From Saccharothrix sp. ALI-22-I (GTDB lineage: Bacteria > Actinomycetota > Actinomycetes > Mycobacteriales > Pseudonocardiaceae), in the NCBI RefSeq assembly GCF_001984175.1, contig NZ_MTQP01000065.1:186001-250000 (forward strand): DNA of 64,000 nucleotides, given 5' to 3'. The notes under the pieces were generated by a model. That model worked only from the letters and a program-made list of their open reading frames with translations. It was not told the origin of the DNA and did no database searches. Below, piece after piece: positions 14,751 to 23,435 of this stretch (position 1 is its first letter; every line of letters begins with the position of its first letter). The translations under genes and the position numbers were made by a program.

Positions 14751-14763
14751 CGAGGTGCGACAC

Positions 14764-15108
14764 GTGCTGATCGGGGAATTGTCCAGGCGGACCGGCGTCA
14801 GCGCACGACTGTTGCGCTACTACGAGGAACAGGGACTCCTCGGAACCCGCCGCGAGGCCAACGGCTACCGGACCTCCAGCGACGACGCCGTCGTCACCGT
14901 GCGCCAGATCAGGGCACTGCTCGCCGCAGGACTGAACACCGATGTGATCCGCGACGTGCTGCCGTGCGCCAACGGCGGACAGCCCGAACTCGACCTGTGT
15001 CCCCGATTGGTGCGGACCCTGACCGACGAACTCGCCGCGATGGACGACCGCATCGACAGCCTGCGGCAGACCAGGGGCACCCTCGCGGCGTACCTCCCGG
15101 GGAGCTGA
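14764..15108 (+). CDS. MerR-family transcriptional regulator
   Basis: The 114-residue product starts at GTG 14764 behind AAGGCGAG; a second GTG nine bases upstream is in frame. Residues 1-70 are the winged helix-turn-helix of MerR (LIGELSRRTGVSARLLRYYEEQGLL). The rest is a short dimerisation helix containing CANGG and CPRL, so two Cys lie near the effector region. The protein is short and lacks a ligand-binding domain, as in the small MerR regulators that control a divergent oxidoreductase or hydrolase. Here that divergent gene is decayed. Confidence 0.92.
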   Translation: MLIGELSRRTGVSARLLRYYEEQGLLGTRREANGYRTSSDDAVVTVRQIRALLAAGLNTDVIRDVLPCANGGQPELDLCPRLVRTLTDELAAMDDRIDSLRQTRGTLAAYLPGS

Positions 15109-15160
15109 ACCGATGGCGTGCGGATAGCGAACTCGGAATCGGCAAAAGCAAGGGAATAAC

Positions 15161-15196
15161 AAAAACCAGGCCGGTATGAATACCGGCCTGGTTTTT
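15161..15196. terminator. Bidirectional intrinsic terminator
   Basis: A perfect 16-bp inverted repeat with a 4-base loop (arms 15161-15176 and 15181-15196) begins with A5 and ends with T5. It therefore has U-tracts on both strands. It ends the merR-type transcript on the plus strand and the tRNA-Lys transcript on the minus strand. Confidence 0.95.
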
Positions 15197-15202
15197 GTGT
15201 TG

Positions 15203-15275
<73 letters not shown>

Positions 15276-15513
15276 TCGGACCTTGTTGCTCCGTCCGACG
15301 TGGAGAACATTAGCACAGCGTCGTGCGCGGCTCCCAATCGCCTGGTCAGGGTGTGTGTGCCGCCCTTGACGCAGGGGGAACTTCGCCTAGGTAACGATCC
15401 AGCATCTCGGGCAACATCGTCAACCCTCCAGGCGTCACCTTGTCAGGGGACACCCCGGCGAGACTCCTGTGTTGGAGCCGTCTTGGTGTTATGGGGACGA
15501 AGCGGAGGACGGG

Positions 15514-16713
15514 ATGCACCGCAAGCGGGGGGCGCGTGGAGCGCTGGGGATCGTCGCGATCGGGTTGGTCGCGGCGTTGGTCACGAGTTGTTCGTCCGGC
15601 TCTGCCGCTACCGGGGACGCCGCCGGCGAGACCTCCACGACGACCTCGTCCACACCGCCGCCGAAGCCCGTGTCGTTGACCACGGGGCCGGCGGACGCGG
15701 CGGTCGACGTGCCGCCGGGTGTGCCGATCGTGGCCACGGCCACGGACGGCAAGATCACCCAGGTGGTGTTGACCAACCCCGAGGGGGTGGCCGTCGCCGG
15801 GCAGGTGAGCCCCGACGGGCTCCAGTGGACCAACACGGAACCCTTGGGCTACCAGAAGACGTACACGTTGGCCGTGACGGGTGAGGGCGCGGACGGGAAG
15901 CCGGTCACCAAGACGTCGACCTTCACCACGGTCAAGCCGCGCACGCTGACCTACCTCTCGGTCAACCCGCAGGACGGCACCACGGTGGGCGTCGGCCAGC
16001 CGCTCGCCTTCTACTTCGACGAGCCGATCGCGGACAAGGCCGCCGCCGAGGCGATGATCTCGATCACCACGGAGCCGCGGGTCGAGGGCGCCTTCTACTG
16101 GTTCGACGAGAAGACCGTGCACTGGCGCCCGCAGAACTACTGGGCGCCCGGCACCAAGGTCACCATCAACGCGAAGATCTACGGCAAGCACGTGGGCAAC
16201 GGCGTCTACGGCGAGGAAGACCGCGTGATCACCACCACGATCGGTGACGCGGTCGTGCACGAGGCGGACGGCCAGACCCACCAGGTGACCACCAAGGTCA
16301 ACGGCCAGGTCGTGCGCACCATGCCGACCTCGATGGGCGACGCGCAGAACCCCACCCCCACGGGCACCTACGTGCTCATGGAGAAGCACGCGCACATGGT
16401 GATGGACTCCCGCACCTACGGCCTCTCCCTTGAGGCCGGCGGCTACGTCACGCCCGTCGACTTCGCGTACCGGATGTCCAACTCCGGCATCTTCTTCCAC
16501 AGCGCGCCGTGGTCGATCGGCGACCAGGGCAGGCGCAACGTCAGCCACGGCTGCCTGAACCTCTCGCCCGAGAACGCCAAGTGGGTGTTCGACAACTCCA
16601 AGCAGGGCGACATCGTGGTCGTCACCAACTCCGGCGGCCCGGTCCTGGAGTCCTGGGACGGCTTCGGCGACTGGCAGATCCCGTGGGACCAGTGGGTCAA
16701 GGGCAACCGCTAG
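15514..16713 (+). CDS. L,D-transpeptidase lipoprotein (Ig-like + YkuD)
   Basis: ATG 15514 follows GGAGG. The 399-residue precursor has a basic N-terminus, a hydrophobic core and a lipobox LVTSC with Cys26, so it is predicted to be a membrane-anchored lipoprotein. A Thr/Pro linker follows, then two bacterial Ig-like domains (about 60-240) and a YkuD L,D-transpeptidase domain. The catalytic motif S344-H-G-C347 is present, with an upstream His in SGIFFHSAPWS. Such enzymes form 3-3 cross-links in peptidoglycan and use carbapenems as inhibitors. The C-terminal Trp-rich tail (WDGFGDWQIPWDQW) resembles that of mycobacterial LdtMt2. A 15-bp duplication covers its stop codon. Confidence 0.95.
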   Translation: MHRKRGARGALGIVAIGLVAALVTSCSSGSAATGDAAGETSTTTSSTPPPKPVSLTTGPADAAVDVPPGVPIVATATDGKITQVVLTNPEGVAVAGQVSPDGLQWTNTEPLGYQKTYTLAVTGEGADGKPVTKTSTFTTVKPRTLTYLSVNPQDGTTVGVGQPLAFYFDEPIADKAAAEAMISITTEPRVEGAFYWFDEKTVHWRPQNYWAPGTKVTINAKIYGKHVGNGVYGEEDRVITTTIGDAVVHEADGQTHQVTTKVNGQVVRTMPTSMGDAQNPTPTGTYVLMEKHAHMVMDSRTYGLSLEAGGYVTPVDFAYRMSNSGIFFHSAPWSIGDQGRRNVSHGCLNLSPENAKWVFDNSKQGDIVVVTNSGGPVLESWDGFGDWQIPWDQWVKGNR

Positions 16714-16739
16714 GCACTGAAGACGCTAGGCACTAAAGA
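16709..16739. repeat. 15-bp duplication at a stop codon
   Basis: GCTAGGCACT[G/A]AAGA occurs at 16709-16723 and again at 16725-16739. It repeats the stop codon region of the L,D-transpeptidase gene just downstream of itself. Confidence 0.85.
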
Positions 16740-18364
16740 TCTGTGACGCGACCCGCCGCCACCACCAGGCGGCGGGTCGTTCGCACTGCGTCGAGCATCC
16801 GGCGGTCGTGGGTGACCAGCAGCAACGTGCCGGTGTACGTGTCGAGTGCCGACTCCAGCTGTTCGATCGCGGGCAGGTCCAGGTGGTTGGTCGGCTCGTC
16901 CAGCACGAGCAGGTTCACGCCGCGTGCCTGGAGCAGGGCCAACGCGGCACGGGTGCGTTCGCCGGGGGAGAGGGACGCGGCGGGCCGCAGGACGTGTGCC
17001 GCCTTCAGGCCGAACTTCGCCAACAACGTGCGCACGTCGGCCGGTACCAGGTCCGGCACGGCGGCGCCGAACGCGTCCAGCAGCGGCTCGTCGCCCAGGA
17101 ACAGGCCGCGCGCCTGGTCGATCTCGCCCACCACCACGCCGGAGCCCAGGGACGACGAGCCCGAGGTCGGCGTGACGCGGCCGAGCAGCGCCGCGAGCAA
17201 CGTCGACTTGCCCGAACCGTTGGCGCCCGTGATGGCGATCCGGTCCGCCCAGTCCACCTGGAGGTCCACCGGCCCCAGCGTGAAAGACCCTCGCGTCACC
17301 ACCGCCGCTCGCAGCACCGCGACGACCGCGCCGGACCGGGGCGCGGCGGCGATCTCCATCCGCAGGTCCCACTCCTTGCGCGGCTCCTCGACCACGTCCA
17401 GCCGTTCGATCAGCCGTTCGGTCTGCCGGGCCTTCGACGCCTGCTTCTCGGTGGCCTCGGTGCGGAACTTGCGCCCGACCTTGTCGTTGTCCGGGGCCTT
17501 GCGCCGGGCGTTCTTCACGCCCTTCTCCATCCACGAACGCTGCGACCGCGCCCGCTCCTCCAACGCCGACCGCGTCGACGCGTACTCGTCGTAGTCGTCA
17601 CGCGCGTGCCTGCGGGCGATCTCCCGCTCTTCCAGGTACGACTCGTACCCGCCGCCGTAGGACCGCACCTGCTGCTGCGCCAGGTCCAGCTCCACCACGC
17701 GCGTCACCGTGCGGGCCAGGAACTCGCGGTCGTGCGAGACCACCACGGTGCCCGCGCGCAGTCCCGTGACGAACCGCTCCAGCCGCGCCAGACCGTCCAG
17801 GTCGAGATCGTTGGTCGGCTCGTCCAGCAGGAACACGTCGTACCGGCTCAGCAGCAACGACGCCATGCTCGCCCGCGCCGCCTGGCCGCCCGACAACGCC
17901 GTCATCGGCAGGTCCAGCGACACGTCCAGACCCAGCTCGGCCGCCACCTCCAGCGACCGCTCCTCCAGGTCCGCGCCACCCAGCGCCAGCCACCGCTCCA
18001 GCGCCTCGGAGTAGCCGTCGTCGGCCGCGCCGGCGGTCAACGCCTCGGTGGCCCGGTCCAGCTCGGCCTGCGCCGACGTCACGCCCGTGCGCCGGGCCAG
18101 GAACGAGCGCACCGTCTCGCCCGGACGCCGGTCCGGCTCCTGCGGCAGGTGCCCGACGGTCGCGGTCGTGGGGGAGAGGCGGATCACACCCTGCTCGGCG
18201 GGCAGCAGGCCGGCCAACGTCCGCAGCAATGTCGATTTTCCGGCGCCGTTCGCCCCGACCAGGCCGATCACGTCGCCGGGCGCGACGACGAGGTCCAGTC
18301 CGGAGAACAGCACGCGGTCGCCGTGCCCGGCGGCCAGATCCTTCGCGACGAGTGTGGCGCTCAT
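16733..18364 (-). CDS. ABC-F family ATP-binding protein
   Basis: The ATG at 18364 gives a 543-residue soluble protein with two ABC ATPase domains and no membrane segments. It has Walker A GANGAGKST near 37 and GANGSGKST near 378, signature motifs TALSGGQAARAS and ASLSPGERTRAA, and Walker B LLDEPTNDLD and VLDEPTNHLD. A charged linker of about 80 residues separates the domains, rich in Arg and Lys (residues about 245-330). ABC-F proteins bind the ribosome E site and act in translation or antibiotic protection. The subgroup cannot be assigned by eye. A strong hairpin with a U-rich tail lies in the leader. Confidence 0.93.
   Translation of the reverse strand: MSATLVAKDLAAGHGDRVLFSGLDLVVAPGDVIGLVGANGAGKSTLLRTLAGLLPAEQGVIRLSPTTATVGHLPQEPDRRPGETVRSFLARRTGVTSAQAELDRATEALTAGAADDGYSEALERWLALGGADLEERSLEVAAELGLDVSLDLPMTALSGGQAARASMASLLLSRYDVFLLDEPTNDLDLDGLARLERFVTGLRAGTVVVSHDREFLARTVTRVVELDLAQQQVRSYGGGYESYLEEREIARRHARDDYDEYASTRSALEERARSQRSWMEKGVKNARRKAPDNDKVGRKFRTEATEKQASKARQTERLIERLDVVEEPRKEWDLRMEIAAAPRSGAVVAVLRAAVVTRGSFTLGPVDLQVDWADRIAITGANGSGKSTLLAALLGRVTPTSGSSSLGSGVVVGEIDQARGLFLGDEPLLDAFGAAVPDLVPADVRTLLAKFGLKAAHVLRPAASLSPGERTRAALALLQARGVNLLVLDEPTNHLDLPAIEQLESALDTYTGTLLLVTHDRRMLDAVRTTRRLVVAAGRVTDL
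16749..16779. terminator. Hairpin near the convergent 3' ends
   Basis: A 12-bp perfect inverted repeat (arms 16749-16760 and 16768-16779) lies inside the last codons of the ABC-F gene, 36 bases after the L,D-transpeptidase stop. It can terminate the latter's transcript. It may also simply reflect GC-rich coding sequence. Confidence 0.45.
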
Positions 18365-18385
18365 GACAACTCCACGGCAGGGGGA

Positions 18386-18423
18386 CAAAAGAAGACGCCC
18401 CTCGACGAGGCGTCGAGGGGCGT
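18386..18423 (-). terminator. Intrinsic terminator or attenuator between tRNA-His and the ABC-F gene
   Basis: On the minus strand a 13-bp perfect stem with a 3-base loop (arms 18395-18407 and 18411-18423) is followed by CTTCTTTT. It ends 22 bases before the ABC-F start. It probably ends the tRNA-His transcript and could also act as a leader attenuator. Confidence 0.9.
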
Positions 18424-18432
18424 TTCGCTTGG

Positions 18433-18506
18433 GGTGAGTGACGGGACTTGAACCCGCGACACCTGGGATCACAACCCAGTGCTCTGCCAGCTGAGCTACA
18501 CCCACC
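18433..18506 (-). tRNA. tRNA-His (anticodon GTG)
   Basis: The minus strand folds as a complete cloverleaf with acceptor GTGGGTG/CACTCAC, D-loop AGCTGGCAGAG, anticodon loop TTGTGAT flanked by CTGGG/CCCAG, and T-loop GGTTCAAGTCC. The anticodon GTG and an extra 5' G (the G-1 of histidine tRNAs) fix the identity. Confidence 0.97.
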
Positions 18507-18567
18507 AAGACCGGCTGACCCGGCGGATGAAGCATACAGTGCCCTACCGCCGGGTCTGAAATCGACC

Positions 18568-19176
18568 CTATTTCAGGCCGTCGGCGGCCAGGAGCTCCGC
18601 GGCCACGGCCTGGGCCTGCTCCGAGGTCGGGCCGGGCTGCGGCACGAACGCCGTCCGCCGGTAGTACGCCAGCTCCCGGATGGACTCCCGGATGTCGGCG
18701 AGCGCGCGGTGCGCCAGGCCCTTCTCGGGCTGTGCGTAGTAGATGCGCGGGTACCAGCGCCGGCACAGCTCCTTGATCGACGACACGTCGACCATGCGGT
18801 AGTGCAGGTGGGCGTCGAGCGCGGTCATGTCGCGGGCGATGAACCCGCGGTCGGTGGCGATGGAGTTGCCCGCCAGCGGCGCGGTGCGCGGGTCCGGCAC
18901 CCACTCGCGGATGTAGGCCAGCACCTGCGCCTCGGCGTCGGCGATCGTCACCGTGGACCGCCGGACCTCCTCGGTGAGCCCGGACTTGGCGTGCATCTGC
19001 ATGACCACGTCCGGCATCGAGTCGAGCGCGGTGTCGTCGGCGTGGATCACCACGTCGACACCCTCGCCGAGCACGTTCAGCTCCGCGTCGGTCACCAGCG
19101 CGGCGATCTCGATCAAGGCGTCCTTGCCCAGGTCGAGGCCGGTCATCTCGCAGTCGATCCACACCAAACGATCCAT
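18568..19176 (-). CDS. orn: Oligoribonuclease
   Basis: The 202-residue product (ATG 19176; GTG 19179 is also in frame) has the DEDDh exonuclease residues. Asp8 and Glu10 in VWIDCEMTGLDL are followed by a central Asp in DRGFIARDM, and by the His and Asp of KGLAHRALADIRESI. Orn degrades 2-5-nucleotide RNAs, including pGpG from c-di-GMP turnover, to mononucleotides in the cytoplasm. Length and motif order match the family exactly. It is transcribed toward tRNA-His with about 60 bases between. Confidence 0.96.
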   Translation of the reverse strand: MDRLVWIDCEMTGLDLGKDALIEIAALVTDAELNVLGEGVDVVIHADDTALDSMPDVVMQMHAKSGLTEEVRRSTVTIADAEAQVLAYIREWVPDPRTAPLAGNSIATDRGFIARDMTALDAHLHYRMVDVSSIKELCRRWYPRIYYAQPEKGLAHRALADIRESIRELAYYRRTAFVPQPGPTSEQAQAVAAELLAADGLK

Positions 19177-19295
19177 CACCCGCGCGAGCCTAGTCGCCCG
19201 GTCGTCGTGGACCCGCGTCGCTTCGGGTGGCGGCCCCTACCAATCTCATCACGCTCAGGGCGACGACGGAGTGCACTCGGGCGGGTGAACGCGAA

Positions 19296-19342
19296 CGGCG
19301 CCCGACAACCCGGCCGAATCACGGCGGGGTTGTCGGGCGCCG
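19296..19342 (-). terminator. Hairpin terminator after the MFS gene
   Basis: A perfect 16-bp inverted repeat (arms 19296-19311 and 19327-19342, 15-base loop) stands 22 bases downstream of the MFS stop on the minus strand. No U-run follows. Confidence 0.75.
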
Positions 19343-19363
19343 CGAGTGCCCCTCCGCCTGGGA

Positions 19364-20632
19364 TCAGGCCGCTGCGGGGGCTTCGGGTCGGCTTTCCACC
19401 CGAGAGGCCTTGATCCTCATGGACAGGACCGCGGCGCCGATGCTGAGGAAACCGGCGACGTACCAGGCGGGCGCGTAGTCGCCGAAGCTGTCGCGGGTGA
19501 CACCGGCGAGGGTGGAGGCGAAGGCCGCGCCGATCTGGTGCGAGGCGAAGACCCAGCCGAACACGATCGGGGCGGACATCCCGAAGTGCTGCCGGCACAG
19601 GGCCACGGTCGGTGGCACGGTGGCGATGAAGTCCAGCCCGTAGAAGATGACGAAGATGAGCATGAACCCGCTCACCGACTCGCCGAACAGCTGGGGCAGG
19701 ACCAGCAGTGACGCGCCGCGCAGCGCGTAGTAGACGCCCAGCAGGATGCGCGAGTCGACGCGGTCGGTGAGCCAGCCGGACAGGATCGTGCCCACCAGGT
19801 CGAACACGCCGATCAGGGCGAGCAGGCCCGCGGCGGTGGTGCTGGGCATGCCGTGGTCGTGCGCGGCGGGGATGAAGTGGGTGGCGACCAGGCCGTTGGT
19901 GGTGGCGCCGCAGATGGCGAAGCCGGCCGCGAGGAACCAGAACTGCTTGGTGCGGGCGGCGTTCTTCAGCCCGTCGATGGCCAGCCGCGCGGCACCGCCG
20001 GTCACGGGCGGCGGGGGCACGATCTCGTCACCGCCGTGCGGCGCGATCCCGACGTCGGCGGGGTGTTCGCGGAAGAACAGCAGCACCAGCGGCACCACCA
20101 CGAGCGACGCCATGGCCACCACAATCGCGGAGGTCCGCCACCCCGACGACTCGGACAGCGACGTCACCAGCGGCAGGAACACCAGCGAACCGGTCGCACT
20201 GGCGGCCGAGAGGATGCCGGTGACCAGGCCTTGGCGCTTGATGAACCAGCGGCTGCCGATGGTGGCCACGAATCCCAGCGAGATGGAGCCCGCGCCCAGG
20301 CCCACCAGCACGCCCCACAGCATCACCAGGTGCCACGACGTGGTCATGAACACGGTCAACCCGCTGCCCAGCGCGATCAGTGCCATGGCGCCGGCCGTCA
20401 CCCTGCGCACGCCGAAGCGGTCCATGAGGGCGGCGGCGAACGGCGCGGTCACGCCGTACAGCGCGAGGTTGACCGACACGGCGAAACCGATGGTGGCGGT
20501 CGACCACCCGAACTCGCGTTGCAGCGGTTCCACCAACGCGCCCGGGGTCGACCGGAACGCCGCCGCACCGACGAGCGCGACGAAGCCGATGCCCGCGATT
20601 ACCCATGGCCAGTTCTGTCGGTAACGAATCAC
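19364..20632 (-). CDS. MFS transporter, monocarboxylate/oxalate-type
   Basis: The 422-residue product starts at GTG 20632 and shows twelve hydrophobic segments in two blocks, separated by a cytoplasmic loop around residues 195-220 (AHGGDEIVPPPPVTGG). The loop between TM2 and TM3 carries the MFS signature (MDRFGVRRVTAG). The general arrangement (FRSTPGALVEPLQREFGWS near TM1) is that of the OFA/MCT-like subgroup that moves small carboxylates. It is divergent from a GlxA-type regulator 71 bases away, which probably controls it. The substrate is unknown. Confidence 0.88.
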   Translation of the reverse strand: MIRYRQNWPWVIAGIGFVALVGAAAFRSTPGALVEPLQREFGWSTATIGFAVSVNLALYGVTAPFAAALMDRFGVRRVTAGAMALIALGSGLTVFMTTSWHLVMLWGVLVGLGAGSISLGFVATIGSRWFIKRQGLVTGILSAASATGSLVFLPLVTSLSESSGWRTSAIVVAMASLVVVPLVLLFFREHPADVGIAPHGGDEIVPPPPVTGGAARLAIDGLKNAARTKQFWFLAAGFAICGATTNGLVATHFIPAAHDHGMPSTTAAGLLALIGVFDLVGTILSGWLTDRVDSRILLGVYYALRGASLLVLPQLFGESVSGFMLIFVIFYGLDFIATVPPTVALCRQHFGMSAPIVFGWVFASHQIGAAFASTLAGVTRDSFGDYAPAWYVAGFLSIGAAVLSMRIKASRVESRPEAPAAA

Positions 20633-20703
20633 CGGACAAGCGTCCTGGATACGACGCGGTTCCGGAAAGTGGCTCGAAGGCCATCCTGTGCAAGGATCGG
20701 GCC

Positions 20704-21678
20704 ATGAACCGACCGCACCTGGTCGCAGTGCTCGCGTTGGACGAGGCCGTCACGTTCGACCTCGGCACACCGACGCAGGTCTTCCACGCCGCCCGTGACG
20801 AGCAGGAGCGGCGGCTCTACCAAGTGCGGATCTGCACGCCCGGCGGCCGGCCGGTGCGCACCTCGGCGCGGTTCACCGTGACGCCCGACCACGGCCTGGA
20901 GCTGCTGGCGGAGGCGGACACGGTCATCGCGTCCGGAGTGTCCTACGGTGCGTCGGTGCTGGCCGACGGCACGGTGGAGCAGTCGGTGCGGGAGGCCCTG
21001 CGGTCGGCGGCGCACCGCGGCGCGCGGGTGATGTCCATCTGCACGGGCGCGTTCGTGCTGGCCGCGGCCGGTCTGCTGGACGGCCGCCGGGCCACCACGC
21101 ACTGGGCGCACGCGGACAACTTCCGCCGGCTGTTCCCGGACGTGGACCTCGACCCGGACGTGCTGTTCGTCGACGAGGGCGGCATCCTCACCTCGGCGGG
21201 CGTCGGCGCGGGCGTCGACCTGTGCCTGCACGTCGTGCGGGGCGACCACGGCAGCGGGGTCGCGAACATGGCCGCACGCCGGTGCGTCGTGCCGCCGTGG
21301 CGGCCGGGTGGCCAGTCGCAGTTCATCGTGCGCCCGGTCCCGGAGGTCACCGACACCTCCACCGCCGCCGCTCGCGCGTGGGCGCTGGAGCACCTGCACG
21401 AGCCGTTGGAGCTGCGCGCGCTGGCCGCTCACGTGCGGATGAGCGTGCGCACGTTCACCCGCCGGTTCCGCGAGGAGACCGGGGTGAGTCCGGGGAAGTG
21501 GATCACACAGCAGCGGGTCGAGCGGGCCCGGCACCTGCTGGAGACCACGGACCTGGTCATCGACCAGGTGGCCCGGCACTCCGGGTTCGGCACGAGTGCG
21601 GCGTTGCGGCTGCAGATGAGCGCGACGCTCGGTGTGGCGCCCAGCGTCTACCGGACCACGTTCCGGTCAGCCGGCTAG
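20704..21678 (+). CDS. GlxA-type AraC family regulator (DJ-1/PfpI + AraC HTH)
   Basis: ATG 20704 gives 324 residues. The N-terminal half (5-180) is a DJ-1/PfpI-like domain with the nucleophile-elbow Cys in SICTGAFVLAAAG and the following HWAH and VDEGGILTSAGVGAGVDL motifs. The C-terminal 90 residues are an AraC double helix-turn-helix, including RFREETGVSPGKWITQQRVERAR. Such regulators sense small metabolites through the degenerate amidotransferase-like domain. The divergent MFS gene is the likely target. Confidence 0.93.
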   Translation: MNRPHLVAVLALDEAVTFDLGTPTQVFHAARDEQERRLYQVRICTPGGRPVRTSARFTVTPDHGLELLAEADTVIASGVSYGASVLADGTVEQSVREALRSAAHRGARVMSICTGAFVLAAAGLLDGRRATTHWAHADNFRRLFPDVDLDPDVLFVDEGGILTSAGVGAGVDLCLHVVRGDHGSGVANMAARRCVVPPWRPGGQSQFIVRPVPEVTDTSTAAARAWALEHLHEPLELRALAAHVRMSVRTFTRRFREETGVSPGKWITQQRVERARHLLETTDLVIDQVARHSGFGTSAALRLQMSATLGVAPSVYRTTFRSAG

Positions 21679-21862
21679 CGCGTCCAACGCCTGCTGTTCG
21701 CGCCGCTTGTACCCATGGGCACGGGCGATGGCCGGCGCTTCCCCTCACCGACTCCGGATCGCCGAGCCCGAGCAGCGCCTTGGTCTCGGCGAACGGGCCT
21801 TGCTGCGCCTGGCCAGGCCAGGCCGAGGGCTTCGCGATGGGAGTCCTGGGAGCGTGCACGAG
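21667..21862 (-). pseudogene. Possible decayed 3' end of an unidentified gene
   Basis: On the minus strand a frame reading FAETKALLGLGDPES shifts by one base. It continues as EAPAIARAHGYKRREQQALDALAG, ending at 21667 within the tail of the GlxA-type gene. The bias and helix-like sequence resemble a genuine C-terminus with a frameshift and no body. The family is not recognised, and chance cannot be excluded. Confidence 0.35.
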
Positions 21863-21905
21863 GCGGGGTGTTCCGGCCAGGGGGGAACCGGCCGGAACAC
21901 CCCGC
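21863..21905 (-). terminator. Hairpin terminator after the PH-domain gene pair
   Basis: A perfect 16-bp inverted repeat (arms 21863-21878 and 21890-21905) begins exactly at the stop codon of the large PH-domain gene on the minus strand. No U-tract follows. Confidence 0.8.
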
Positions 21906-23435
21906 TCACCGCTCCAGGAACGGCCGCAGCAGGTCGGGCACGGCCTCGTCGGCGAACGCCAGACCGTCGGCCTCGGCCACGTCGATCACGTGGTACGCCC
22001 CGTTGCCCGCGGCGGTGGTGGCGGAGATGGTGACCAGACCCGCGCGGCGCTGGAAGAACGAGCGGGAGATGCGCCAGCCGATGATGCCGGTGCGTTGCAG
22101 CGCAACGGTTTCCCGGACCGCCGAACCCGCTCGGGCGAGCAGGTAGCGGTCGGTCAACGCGTGGCCGAGCGAGCGGTAGCGGTCCCAGCCCAGGGCGGCG
22201 GAGAACGGCACCAGCGCCAGCACGACCTGCCACGTCCAACTCGGCGCGAACCACGCCAGCACCGCCGCGAGGACCAGCAACGGCACGACCGCGCGCACCA
22301 TCCGGCGGCGCAGCGCGGCCGGGGGGTGCCGCCGCAACGGGGTCCGCGTCGGCGACTCGTCCTGCCTCAGGACGGCGGCGGACACCCGGTGCGCCTCGGT
22401 GACCGGCGCGGGCGGCAGCAGGAGGTTGCTCTCGCCCTTGCGGCCCAGACCCGTGGTCACCGTCTTGGCGTGGGCGCCCCGTCCGGCGCGCAGCAGCAGC
22501 GGTTCGACCAGCTCAACGCCGCGAAGTCGTTGCTCGGCAACGGAAACCGAGCGCGTGGTGAGCAGACCCCGGCGCACCCGGACCGTGTCGTCCGGCTCGC
22601 GGGTCAGCTGGTAGCCCCAGAACTGCACCACGTACACCAGCACCGAGCCCAGCGTGGCGACCAGCAGCACCACTCCGGTGAACAACGCGACGGTCAACCC
22701 GATCGGCTGCTCCGCGACCCAGTGCGCGGCCTGCGTCATCGGGTCGAACACCTCGATGTCCAACTCGCGCGCGAAGTTCATCACGAAGCCGAACAGCGCA
22801 CCGGCCGCCACCAGACCGGACAACGTCAACGGCGCGTACCGCAGCCAGCTCTTGTCCCATTTGGACAGCACCACGCTCGGCCGTTCCGCGGTGACCTCCG
22901 TCACCGCCGGGTTCTCCGCCTTGGCGATGGTGAGCAGCAGCACGCGCAGCCGTTCCGCCTCGGCCGACGACACCGCGTCCAGCGTCAGTCCGTCCTCACC
23001 GGGTTGGTCGCGCTGCCCGGTGCCGACCCGGATCGCGGACAGCCCGAACAGCCGGTGCCCGAGCTTCGCGGTCAGGTCGACGGTGCGGATCCGGTCGCGC
23101 GGCACCGCCAGGCGCTTGCGCACGAACAGACCGGTGTGCATCTCGACCTGCTCGGTGGTGATCCGGTACCGGGTGGTGATCCAGCGCAGCAGGCCGAACA
23201 GCACGATCGCGACGATCACGCCCAGGCTGGTCAGGATTCGCCACGTCTCGCCCCCGCCGATCACCAGCAGGCCGACGAGCAGCGGGACCAGGCCGATCAG
23301 TTCGTTGAGCGGGCGGACGATGAGCATCCGCACGTCCAGCCGGTGCCAGTCCACCACCGGCTCGGCGTACTCCGGCGCGGCGGGCAAGTCGGCGGGCAAA
23401 TCGGAAGACATCCCGGACGGCAGGTCGGTGGTCAC
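21906..23435 (-). CDS. PH-domain (DUF304, YdbT-like) membrane protein
   Basis: A 509-residue protein with paired hydrophobic segments around 40-85, 205-225, 245-275 and 360-390, alternating with YdbT-type bacterial PH domains. The first PH signature is YRITTEQVEMHTGLFVRKRLAVPRDRIRTVDL, and similar strands recur near LTREPDDTVRVRRGLL and LTDRYLLARAGSAVRETVALQ. Proteins of this family occur in a pair with a smaller single-PH partner, as here: GTGA at 23432-23435 overlaps the upstream gene's stop. In Bacillus the homologous pair protects against certain peptides. The role here is unproven. Confidence 0.88.
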   Translation of the reverse strand: MTTDLPSGMSSDLPADLPAAPEYAEPVVDWHRLDVRMLIVRPLNELIGLVPLLVGLLVIGGGETWRILTSLGVIVAIVLFGLLRWITTRYRITTEQVEMHTGLFVRKRLAVPRDRIRTVDLTAKLGHRLFGLSAIRVGTGQRDQPGEDGLTLDAVSSAEAERLRVLLLTIAKAENPAVTEVTAERPSVVLSKWDKSWLRYAPLTLSGLVAAGALFGFVMNFARELDIEVFDPMTQAAHWVAEQPIGLTVALFTGVVLLVATLGSVLVYVVQFWGYQLTREPDDTVRVRRGLLTTRSVSVAEQRLRGVELVEPLLLRAGRGAHAKTVTTGLGRKGESNLLLPPAPVTEAHRVSAAVLRQDESPTRTPLRRHPPAALRRRMVRAVVPLLVLAAVLAWFAPSWTWQVVLALVPFSAALGWDRYRSLGHALTDRYLLARAGSAVRETVALQRTGIIGWRISRSFFQRRAGLVTISATTAAGNGAYHVIDVAEADGLAFADEAVPDLLRPFLER

